The notes under the pieces are model-generated. The model made no database searches. It was not told the origin of the DNA and worked only from the letters and a program-made list of their open reading frames with translations. 64,000 nt of DNA, taken from positions 517,221 to 581,220 of the forward strand of contig NW_019091496.1 in the NCBI RefSeq assembly GCF_001949145.1. Reading direction: 5' to 3'. The translations under genes and the position numbers were made by a program. Positions 23,436 to 33,135 of this stretch are shown piece by piece (position 1 is the stretch's first letter; every line of letters begins with the position of its first letter). This DNA comes from Acanthaster planci (taxonomy: Eukaryota; Echinodermata; Asteroidea; Valvatida; Acanthasteridae).

Positions 23436-24118
23436 GGCTGTGAATCTATAGAGAGAGTCAAGCCCAAATCGCGACCGCTTTAGCCCGAAGCGAAAGTCTG
23501 AAGCTAAAGCATCCAATTATTGGCTGAATTGACAAGGCCTAAAAAGGTGACAGTGGGATGAAAGCGGTGCACAGTGTGATGGACAGCCTTCCTTGAGAGT
23601 CGACTTCTGGGCATTTGTCAGCAAAGCAGCCTAGACAAGATCGTAAGTTCAACGGTTCTTTTTCAGAGCCGTTTTCATTGCAGGTCATCTTTGCGAATAC
23701 GGTACCTCACATAAAATCTGCGAATTACGCTGTTGTAGGCCTAATAGTGTCTTTCTGAGTTGTGACCAAGTATTTGCGCATTAACAATGCGCAATCCAAT
23801 TTGCCTCAGACGGTCGATGCATTAATGGCTGAGGTGCTAAAATGAAGTTTAACTTAATCTTTTTCTACCCAAAGAATTGTACAGAAATGTACTTCAGAAG
23901 TAGTCGCCTGGTGGTATGCAGTAAGCATTGGGATACAGCGGTCATGTCAGTCTAGTAAGCAATAGGTGGCTTGACAGGAATTTCAACGATCACCACTGTG
24001 GCTGGAAAGTATCTAAGAAACTCAAACTTACCGGTGTCTGTTTGTGCTTGCTCGAAGAGAAAATGTGCTCGACTCTCGGCTACAGGTTCGGTGTGGTTAA
24101 AGTGCTCCTCGTTCCTCC

Positions 24119-24126
24119 TTTTTATA
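24119..24126 (-). promoter_or_regulatory. TATA box of the cysteine-peptide gene
   Basis: TATAAAAAGG on the minus strand (24126 to 24117), about 30 bp upstream of the expected start of the noncoding exon that ends at the donor at 24032. Together with the acceptor upstream of the ATG this makes a coherent promoter and leader. Confidence 0.65.
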
Positions 24127-25464
24127 GGCATTTGGGCGGCCTTCTACAACCCTGACACCCTCCGTCTTTTCTTAATCAAACATCAGCCCGCCACCGTTCC
24201 AGAACGTGGTTGCTTCGCGTGGGATCCGGCTGCCGCTCGCCTGAGTGCCCGGGATATTGCTTTGGCACCGGTGCAGTCGTCACTCAAAACCCTCTGCACG
24301 ACGGCAGCCGCCCGCGGATTTATCGCCACGGTTGAGAGTTGTCCCACCCGTCAATTTGTCCGTTTTGCGCGTCCAGTGATGGTTTTACCGGGCAGCTTGG
24401 TGGGTTTTTCTAATAACCCGGGCCTTTTTCGGATGACAGACCTCCGCCAAGCTTGTGTTACGATGACGTTAGCGTTAGCAATCCTGTCAAAATGTCAGAA
24501 AAGAACTCTGTTCGGTTGCTTTAAGATTGATTGGGCCAACTTTACAAACTCCTACTGTCATAACTGGTGTCCAGTGGTTGGCAGGGCGATTTGGGTTCAA
24601 TAGTTTTAGAGGGGTCCATGTTCGGTTCGGTCAGTGCTTCTTCTTTGATCTCTGACCCTGAGCAATGGAGATTGGGTCAGGAACAGCTCTCAGGCTGGTC
24701 ACCGTGCAAGACACACAACTGAGCTAAATCCCTTCAAAGACACGAAGCGTTTGAAGACCTCACCCTAATTGGCGATATTGTTATTCAGTCTGACTGAAAG
24801 TTTTAATAATGAACTGCAAATTAATCCTTGCTTCAAATCTAAATCGTGGACCGTATTCAGAGAAAGGGGAGGAGCGAAGTGGGGAGGGGGGCAAGGGACA
24901 CGCTCTACATCGTAATGTAGTTATGCCCCAACTCTGTTTAATGGTTGCATGCATCCAGAGTATTTTAAAGTTAAGTTGTGTCATGATCAACTTCACAAAG
25001 GGTGCAGGGAATAAAATAATCATGATATATTTTACATCTGAATAGTGCATATTGCCCATTAAATCGTGCATAATATTCGCAGCTTTTAAAAACTAATAAT
25101 GACGTGATGAGTAGGCCCTATTCACTCGTATAGACCAAAGGTCCGATTTCCGGTTTTCCCAGATTAGAATTTAAGTCCCCAAATACACCTATGAAATTAC
25201 GTGCAACTATCAACCCTCAGTCTTGTTTGATGGAATCCTTACCTCTGAAATTTCAATAGGTACGTTCTGAGAACTGTCAGTGTCATGGTTTCCACTGTGA
25301 TATAGCAAAACATCCGTTTTGATAACGACGGAAGTGAAAAGGCATATGACATAAATCTCTGACGGCTCAGGATGTTTAAGTGAATTCAGCTTTTCGTACG
25401 GCATTCCTGTTTATGTACGTTGGTCCAGATCTTTGCTGAGACGGGACAACAGCGTTTAAATTTC
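24127..25464. other. intergenic DNA between two divergent genes
   Basis: Upstream flank of the peptide gene (minus) and of the SRCR gene (plus). 24130-24600 is GC-rich and open for 210 codons on the plus strand, but its translation has no recognisable domain and it runs over the peptide-gene promoter. Nothing else is supported. Confidence 0.45.
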
Positions 25465-25494
25465 ATGGGTGTTCTTTCTTTCGGCAAAAACACG

Positions 25495-28081
25495 ATGAAA
25501 ACCCGCGCTGCATCTTGGCTGCTGCTACCGGTGCGTGCTGCAATTCGGTCTGCACTGTCGCTTGAAGGCAAGTATTACGATTAATTCTGTTCGAAGAGAT
25601 CAAACTTTGTCAGATATTTTTAAATACTCTGTCAGCCTTGTACCATTACATCTGCCACTATACCAGGCACGAAATGGGACAGAGGGGTATCCCCCAACAA
25701 GTCCAATCCCTATACACACTCCAGCCTATTGTTACTTAACACATCCCCCCTTAGATACCAGTATAAAAATGAAAACACAAAGGTGGTGGTGGTGGGGGGG
25801 GGTTCTGTCCGTCCCATAGTGTGCTTCATATGTTTTCCACGGCGTAAGTGTCAGAGTGGTGGTGGTGGTGGTGGTGGTGGGGTTCTGTCCGTCCCATAGT
25901 TTGCTTCATANNNNNNNNNNNNNNNNNNNNNNNNNNNNNNNNNNNNNNNNNNNNNNNNNNNNNNNNNNNNNNNNNNNNNNNNNNNNNNNNNNNNNNNNNN
26001 NNNNNNNNNNNNNNNNNNNNNNNNNNNNNNNNNNNNNNNNNNNNNNNNNNNNNNNNNNNNNNNNNNNNNNNNNNNNNNNNNNNNNNNNNNNNNNNNNNNN
26101 NNNNNNNNNNNNNNNNNNNNNNNNNNNNNNNNNNNNNNNNNNNNNNNNNNNNNNNNNNNNNNNNNNNNNNNNNNNNNNNNNNNNNNNNNNNNNNNNNNNN
26201 NNNNNNNNNNNNNNNNNNNNNNNNNNNNNNNNNNNNNNNNNNNNNNNNNNNNNNNNNNNNNNNNNNNNNNNNNNNNNNNNNNNNNNNNNNNNNNNNNNNN
26301 NNNNNNNNNNNNNNNNNNNNNNNNNNNNNNNNNNNNNNNNNNNNNNNNNNNNNNNNNNNNNNNNNNNNNNNNNNNNNNNNNNNNNNNNNNNNNNNNNNNN
26401 NNNNNNNNNNNNNNNNNNNNNNNNNNNNNNNNNNNNNNNNNNNNNNNNNNNNNNNNNNNNNNNNNNNNNNNNNNNNNNNNNNNNNNNNNNNNNNNNNNNN
26501 NNNNNNNNNNNNNNNNNNNNNNNNNNNNNNNNNNNNNNNNNNNNNNNNNNNNNNNNNNNNNNNNNNNNNNNNNNNNNNNNNNNNNNNNNNNNNNNNNNNN
26601 NNNNNNNNNNNNNNNNNNNNNNNNNNNNNNNNNNNNNNNNNNNNNNNNNNNNNNNNNNNNNNNNNNNNNNNNNNNNNNNNNNNNNNNNNNNNNNNNNNNN
26701 NNNNNNNNNNNNNNNNNNNNNNNNNNNNNNNNNNNNNNNNNNNNNNNNNNNNNNNNGTTTGCTTCATATGTCTTCCACGGCATAAGTGTCAGAGTGGTGG
26801 TGGTGGTGGGGGGTTCTGTCTGTCCCATTGTTTGCTTCATATGTCTTCCACGGCATAAGTGTCAGCGTGGTGGTGGGGGGGTTCTGTCCGTCCCATTGTT
26901 TGCTTCATATGTCTTACACGGCATAAGTGTCAGAGGGACATCTGAGTGGTTGAATTAAGCCGAAGTCATTCTATTGAGTTTGGTGTCAATTACTATCTGC
27001 ATTTTCCCAATAGTATTCTCTGTTTCTTTTTTCTCGTCTCGTGAATCACTGGAAATGCCTAGCTGCTTTGTCAGTGAACAGTCGCACTACCAAATTTTGA
27101 CCTGCAGTGATCAGTGATTTCAAATAGTCGACCATATATAGGCCTATAGGGGAAATTATGAATAAAAAATTACTTTTGTCAGAGGGAACTGATTTTTGTA
27201 CTGGAAACACTCGCAATCGCGAGCTTCAAAATCTTCTCTTCCTCTCCCGACTCTGGGTTTGTTTTTGTCCTTTAGAAAAATTATTGCCGTTCGCACCCAG
27301 TTACCAATATTCGACTGGTGGATGGCGACTATCCAAACGAGGGCAGGGTGGAGGTGTGGGACTGGTTTGGGGGACTGTCTGTGACGACGGCTGGGATCAC
27401 ATCGAGGCCGGTGTGGTTTGCCGGCAGCTAGGATTTAGCGGCTACGCCAAACCCACCCACAAGGCTGCCTTCGGCAGGGGGACAGGCCCGATTTTGCTGG
27501 ACAATGTGGCGCGTGACAGAAGTAAGTTTCGGCTTTGGGGACCAAGCGACTCTACAATCGTTGGAAAATGTAGTAATTTCATTTTTTTAAAACCTGTACC
27601 GCGACCTGTTTGGGACGTGATGCAAAGCCTAAATCACTAACCTCCTTTAGTCTGTCTTTTGCCAAAAAATATGCATATTTCACAGGAAAAGGTTTTGTTT
27701 TGTACTTTCCGCTCACGATTTGATAAACAACAGTTATTTCTCATTCTGAACAATGTTCTCGTGAATAAAACTTGCAAAATATTATTACTGTAATAGACGA
27801 ACTGATGAACTCTCATTTTTGAAAATAAAAAGGGCACGTTCAAAAGCACAATACATACACGGGTATTGGCATACCCTGTGTACCTTTATTGTTAGTGGTG
27901 TGCATACGTAGGCCTACGCTTTAGTCTAGTGGGATCTTGCCCCTTGATGTGGTATGTGCTTTTCTTTCTTAAATTAAGCCGAGTCTCGTCTCCAGGGCTG
28001 CGACTTTGACATCACTCACAATTGTGTGCCGTCTGAATACGCAGGCGTCGTTTGCCAGTGTAAGGTTGAAGCTTGGTGTTA
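25495..28081 (+). CDS. single SRCR-domain protein gene, frameshifted in this assembly
   Basis: SRCR domains are extracellular ligand-binding modules of scavenger receptors. Exon 27301-27521 encodes [18 protein letters not shown], then (one frame over) [20 protein letters not shown] and LLDNVA. Exon 27979-28059 adds [20 protein letters not shown] and VVCQ. The donor GTAAGG at 28060 may be used, or the frame reads on to TAG at 28079-28081. Within 27301-27521 the frame changes at a run of five G after EVWDWF; one more G would restore it, so this is either a homopolymer error or a real lesion. The cysteine expected after LLDNV is arginine (CGT). A likely first exon, 25495-25567 ([12 protein letters not shown], or in-frame ATG at 25465), has a GC donor (GAAG|GCAAGT) and the right phase but a weak signal sequence. 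An SRCR-derived pseudogene is possible. Confidence 0.6.
25787..26935 (+). repeat. G-rich minisatellite, period about 68-80 bp
   Basis: At least four units, each a (GGT)n/G run followed by GTTCTGTCCGTCCCAT, TTTGCTTCATATG and CACGGCATAAGTGTCAG. Unit starts are at about 25802, 25882, 26813 and 26881. The number of GGT triplets varies between units. The assembly gap falls inside the array. Confidence 0.85.
25911..26756. other. assembly gap (846 N)
   Basis: Run of N inside the minisatellite. Any coding prediction across it is an artefact. Confidence 1.
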
Positions 28082-31000
28082 GTGGCGTTACGGTGTGCAC
28101 TTGTGAGTGAAAGCTGGAAAAGTTGGAAGAAGTGATATAGTGTTTGGAAATAGTCCGAGACGTACATCCGGCCGGAAGCGGTGCTTGGATGGGGTTCGAG
28201 AGGGCAAAGCCAACTGACATCTCTTCACGAGAAACACTCCCTACATGTATGCCCTGTGAATGGTTCGCTTCTACGCCTGCAATTTGCATTGACAGTATGC
28301 ATTTTACAAGGCCTACCTTCTAGAAAAAGCCCCGTATATTAGAAACAAACGTAGGCCCATCTTTCATAGTCTTTGGTGCTGTGTACATCCGCTGCTTCAG
28401 CGGCCATGTGAATCATTGCGATCTAGCACCAGTACATCAGTCACGGTGTCATGCACTGTAATAAGTGTCACAGTCTATCCCATTGGACAGGATTAGAGTC
28501 CATAACATTTTTCACGGCGTAATATTAAAGTTTCTGGACGCATGCCTGGCAATATAGGCTAGGCCTATATGCATGAACATTTAATTTCATACCTGTCGTG
28601 TGTTGAAAATAAACTTCGAAGCGGAGGAAACAGTGATGAATTCAAGGGACCGTTTTCTGATATTGTTCGCAGTGAACTACTGTACCGATTGCAAAAATAT
28701 TGTATGGAAGAAAAGAAATTTATTAAATCCAACTAGGCCACACTTTTATTGCAAGTTTGAGAATATTCAGCTGTAAAATAAATCGATGACTGACACCTAG
28801 ACGCCCGTGTATATTATTTATGTCTTTAGATTTGAAACCGAGTTTGGATAAAACTCCAGTCTGAGAGTAGAAACTTTTCCAAAATCACTGTGGTTTGTGC
28901 AAACCTGGCCGGAAGTGGTTTGCAGTCTTGAGATGCGGATTTTGTGAAACAGTTTTTCCTTGGCAAAATCAACCCATTATTTCACGGCCGATTACAACAT
29001 AATGACCATACACGCACATCTTATCCAATGGAACCGTACCCGGCTACGGCAGGGAGCGCGTGTTGCCCCCAAACAACCTAACAGATCCCAGCGCAGACAC
29101 CCTGTTATAATTAACTGGCAATTAATTTTCCGTATCTGCATCGGGTGAGCCGTGGCCCAGTGGTACGAAAACGGACCTGAAACATCTTCATGTCACATTC
29201 CCTACCGGCACACAGGTCGGCCAGGTGTTCGAGTATACGCTGGGACAAACTCAATACTCACCCTTTTACTTTTTTTTTTTACTCTACGAATATCAAAAAC
29301 ACCCGCCCATAACCATTCATAAATTGTAGCAGAAGGAAAAATAATGAGGGAACATTTTTCTTCTACGATGAAAAATGAAAGAACAAACAAATCAAAACAA
29401 AACAAAAAACTGGCATGAATAAAATTGCATTTTTTTTTCATTTGAAAGATTTAGAACTTATAAGTAGGTGTCACATCCCCAGTTCTTCCCAACCCCACGG
29501 ACATAACCTTCGGCAGTTATTTGCACTCTCACGCAAAATAAAACACCAGATACAAAATATTCTACATACGGCAACCTATTTACAAATTTGTTATTTTAAA
29601 AAGCAACCATATTTACAGTTTCGTTGTGAAAGGTACATGATATGAACTACACCTGGGACTTTGGGGGTTTGAACTTCATAGCTACACAATATTTATCAAA
29701 CAATTAATTAACTGAACGTAAAACTAAAAAGAATCTTGCTGACGCTGTACTGCGATAGGTATTGTTTCGTCTCGGTCCGACAGGAGCTCTCGAACGAGTT
29801 CGCCGCAGAGTAGCCTACGGGACAACACCGGCCTGACCCTCCGTCACTACACTGGTCTTGAGTTGTCCCTCGGGTTTCTGCTGGCCCTTCCTAAAGGCGA
29901 ACTGATTGTCCGTTACTCACAGTAGAACCCTACGTAAAAGAAACGCAAACCTTCCGAGTTTCTAAACACCCATCGAGTACAAATGTTCGACAACGTTGAA
30001 GGGTGTAATTATACGGGATATCATTATACTAGAAATTCCACCATTATCGCATCTTCAATTGCATTGCAACTATTTTACAAAATAGGGACCGCTCCATATC
30101 TTGACACAAATAATCTTTAAAAGTGATCAATACAATCATAAATCCAGGTTCTGTAATGCATTTTTCGTTATTCAAATAATCACTTAACTTAATGTAAGTC
30201 CTTCAGCTCAGCTGGCTGGATTCTCGCAATTCTCGTATCAATCACAGCAAAATCATCGAGGTTGGCAAGACGTGCCCTCTCCTCGGACTGTCCGACTCAA
30301 GAGTCCTCTACACCCCGAAATTTTCTAAACCCCGCCAAAATGTCTACCTGTGACACCATAAAACCTCTGAAACTATGGTGACCTTATCAGAAACGATTTA
30401 CTGTAGCGGTAATCAAGTGTTTGTCTGTTCTTTCCGCAAAACTGTCTAGTTTAAATTAAAAAAAATACTGCATGGATAGCACTGGCCAAATAAAATCAAC
30501 AATTTGTTTCTTTGAACGCACAACTCATTTAACTTAGAACATGTTTGGCTCCCTTACCTAAATATAAAAAAAATATTTCTCTTCATCAAATTAATCTCAC
30601 TTCGTGAGGCTAGGCCTACACTCTAATTTGACGCGTGGTTTTCAGAAGAAAAAATTGAAAAATGAAAATGATTTAAGTCTGTTCGGTGTCTTCAACAAAG
30701 GCAATGTGTTTCATTCTAAAGAGAAAAACAAAAAACGCTTTAGAAGACTGGAATGGTATTCTAAAGCAGACTGGCAAACGTCGTGTGTGTGAATTTGAAC
30801 GTCCTGTTTGTGAGTTTATGCTTCGCCTTTACGAATAAGCCGTTTGCGAGTAACTTTGACCCAAAACTGGTACACTTAATGTTTTAAATTCGCGTTAACA
30901 TAACAAATTGAATTCTTCTTACTAAAACCACTGTTGCTATACCTCGTGATTCGGGGTAAGCTTTTGCTTAGTTACACAAGAGACGCCTTGCAATACACTG

Positions 31001-32428
31001 TTCTCGATGGATAAGAAGGGCACAAAGGAACCAGTCCATTCCAGAGATGGCGGTCGCAATGCGAAAGCTTGCCCCGAATATAACAAGTGTCTTCAGTCTG
31101 GGGAATTTAAATAGTTACGTTTATGTACAGTCAGATAACTCAGGGCACCAGATTTTATTCAAATTTAACTCGCAAATGGAAACATCGTTTGTGTGTGAGT
31201 TCCAAAAGTCGTGTATAGTGTGCAAAGTTAACATTTAATCCGTACACAGATATCTCTGTTCCTAGAGATTTCTCTATTCCTTAATAGAGAAATTGTACAT
31301 CCTTTTTTAATAGAGATATCTCCATTATGAATAGAGAGTAGGAATAGAGATATCTTTATTAAGTTCCCGCTTCTGAGGTCAGCAGGAATAGAGATCTGAG
31401 GTCAGCAGGTATAGAGATCTGAGGTCAGCAGGAATAGAGATATCTCTATTAAGTTCCCGCTTCTGAGGTCAGCAGGAATAGAGATATCTCTATCAATAAC
31501 GGAGATATCCCTATTAGGAATAGAGATATCTGTATTAAGTTCCTGCTCCTGAGGTCAGCAGGAATAGAGATATTTCTATTAGTCATCCGGGAATAAATGT
31601 GAACTTGGCACATCTAGGTATAGAGATATCTGTATACGCGGATTAAACATTAACTTCACATGTCATAGTAAACTTCTGTGCAATAACAACTGTCTGTCAT
31701 CCATCACATACATGTAGATTGTTGGGGTCTGGGAAGCAGACTTGTGTAGAGAGTACTGCATGTAGTCTAGTACGCTACCAGGCGCTGGGCCAATTTCATG
31801 AAGGGTGTACCACTACAAATAAATTCCCATAGACAGCAGTGATAAATGCCCATATGTCACAAATATTTAAACAATACTCACAACTCTCACAGGTGTTCAG
31901 GATGCACAGAAAAATGATGTTCCACGTGTCCTCTTTCATTTTCCTTTCAATTTTTAGTGGGTTGACCAATGACTTTTTGAGAAATTCTCACCCAAAGCAG
32001 ACCCCCCTAAAACGAAGGAAATTTCACTGCCCGGGAAAGTAGCCATTTTGAAAATGCATTCCTCTGCATAATGATGGCTCAAATAGTGCCACTTTCGAAA
32101 TACAGGTTACCAGCCAAAGATCCATGTCATTTTTATGATAAGCGAACATCAGCTGAACACCAGACACAAGCAATATGCAACTCATGAACATTTTGGTTGG
32201 TAATCCTGTTTTTAACAAGGGAACAAAATCATACTAATTTTCCACGAAATTGGCACTGACCACCCACACGACATTCAAACAAACACAACGTTCAACCCAC
32301 GGATGTGTATAATAAAATCTGGACTCGCAATGCCCTTAATCGGCCAATAGAGATCATTGAATCCACTCGCGGCCATTTTACTGAGCCGAGTACAAAGCTT
32401 TCCTGGCAATGCCCGCCTTTCTTCTTCC
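28082..32428. other. gene-poor interval
   Basis: AT-rich DNA with no gene that I can support. It contains the repeat element at 31225-31656. Two more GC-rich patches (29765-29935 and 30189-30345) carry protein-like open frames on both strands, each ending in a stop. I could not join them into a gene. Confidence 0.4.
31225..31656. mobile_element. 432-bp element with inverted ends and internal palindromic repeats
   Basis: Ends AAGTTAACATTTAATCCG and, in reverse, AAGTTAATGTTTAATCCG continue as an inverted repeat through ACAGATATCTCT to a shared CCTAGA. The interior is built from the palindrome AATAGAGATATCTCTATT and from AGGTCAGCAGGAATAGAGA repeats at 31376, 31399, 31422, 31466 and 31552. TTAA occurs at both ends, so a TTAA target site is possible. 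No coding capacity. Confidence 0.7.
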
Positions 32429-32445
32429 TGACGTCAATATATAAA
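32429..32445 (+). promoter_or_regulatory. CRE next to a TATA box, candidate promoter of the Ig gene
   Basis: A perfect TGACGTCA (32429-32436) is followed at 32438 by TATATAAA. The arrangement fits a start of transcription near 32470 on the plus strand, about 670 bp before the Ig gene ATG. Use of this site is inferred. Confidence 0.35.
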
Positions 32446-32504
32446 TTGCTGGTTGGCTTCTTTTTCGTTGCAAGTCCAGGATTTTTATATACGTCCGTGG
32501 TTCG

Positions 32505-32602
32505 ACCTCACAAGCACGACGGTCTAACACGCAAACACCGTGACGTTGGCAAACTCAGTCACAAACACGACGTTCAAACTCACACACACGACGTTTGCCT
32601 GT
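32505..32602 (+). repeat. degenerate CACGACGTT tandem repeat
   Basis: Imperfect units of about 20-25 bp built on CACAAACACGACGTTC, downstream of the CRE/TATA pair. Function unknown. Confidence 0.4.
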
Positions 32603-32779
32603 CCGCTTTAGAACACCATGGGAACCGGATTTCAATCTTAGATCCTCATTATATTAACGAGTACACGCTGTAAGGCATGCATAGCACGCAGGAAACTGCG
32701 TTCCCTTTGAGGAAATACGGAAGGGCTGCGCAGCACCGTGATCAGAATATCGACGAGAATATAATATCAAATCAGTGCT

Positions 32780-32935
32780 CTGAGATATGTGATTGCCGAG
32801 CTCTCGGTAACTGAGAGTACCTTCTTCAGGGCGAGCAGATTCACTGAATTCAGTTCACTGAATCTGCTTGCCCTGAAGAACTTGAGGTACTCAGTTACCG
32901 ATCTGAAAGCTCGGAAAGCACACATTTCGGTGCGT
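32780..32935. repeat. long imperfect hairpin
   Basis: Arms of about 70 nt fold on a centre near 32852. Matching blocks are CGGTAACTGAG and TCTTCAGGGCGAGCAGATTC on the left with their complements on the right. No protein is encoded. It may be a foldback MITE. Confidence 0.7.
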
Positions 32936-33135
32936 TCCGTTCTATGCGGGGCTCGAAACGCTTAACGCGCGCGTCATCATGACATGGACGCAACGTTATG
33001 AACATTCATCATCCATTTCAGTCTGCGATGACAGTCAATGCTTACGAAGCGTGGGTATGCACGTCTCTTACATAGTCAAAGAAATAGGGTTAACATAGTT
33101 GCTGATATTTTTTCCTGTTATCTCTGAACTGCGTT

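Noticed and set aside
23971-24603. 210-codon open frame on the plus strand
   Set aside because: It crosses the TATA box and first exon of the minus-strand peptide gene, lacks splice partners, and its translation shows no recognisable domain.
25826-26858. Open frames of more than 300 codons around 26 kb
   Set aside because: They consist almost entirely of the N gap plus the GGT minisatellite.
27969-28289. 106-codon open frame on the minus strand
   Set aside because: Antisense of the second SRCR exon, which has conserved cysteines and splice signals on the plus strand.
29148-29240. Possible tRNA-like sequence (gtggcccagtggtac, then ggtgttcgagtat)
   Set aside because: The B box is poor and no acceptor stem pairs, so neither a tRNA nor a SINE is supported.
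30189-30296. Minus-strand terminal exon of a further gene
   Set aside because: The frame is attractive, but the upstream acceptor is weak and the plus strand is equally open; kept only as a finding.
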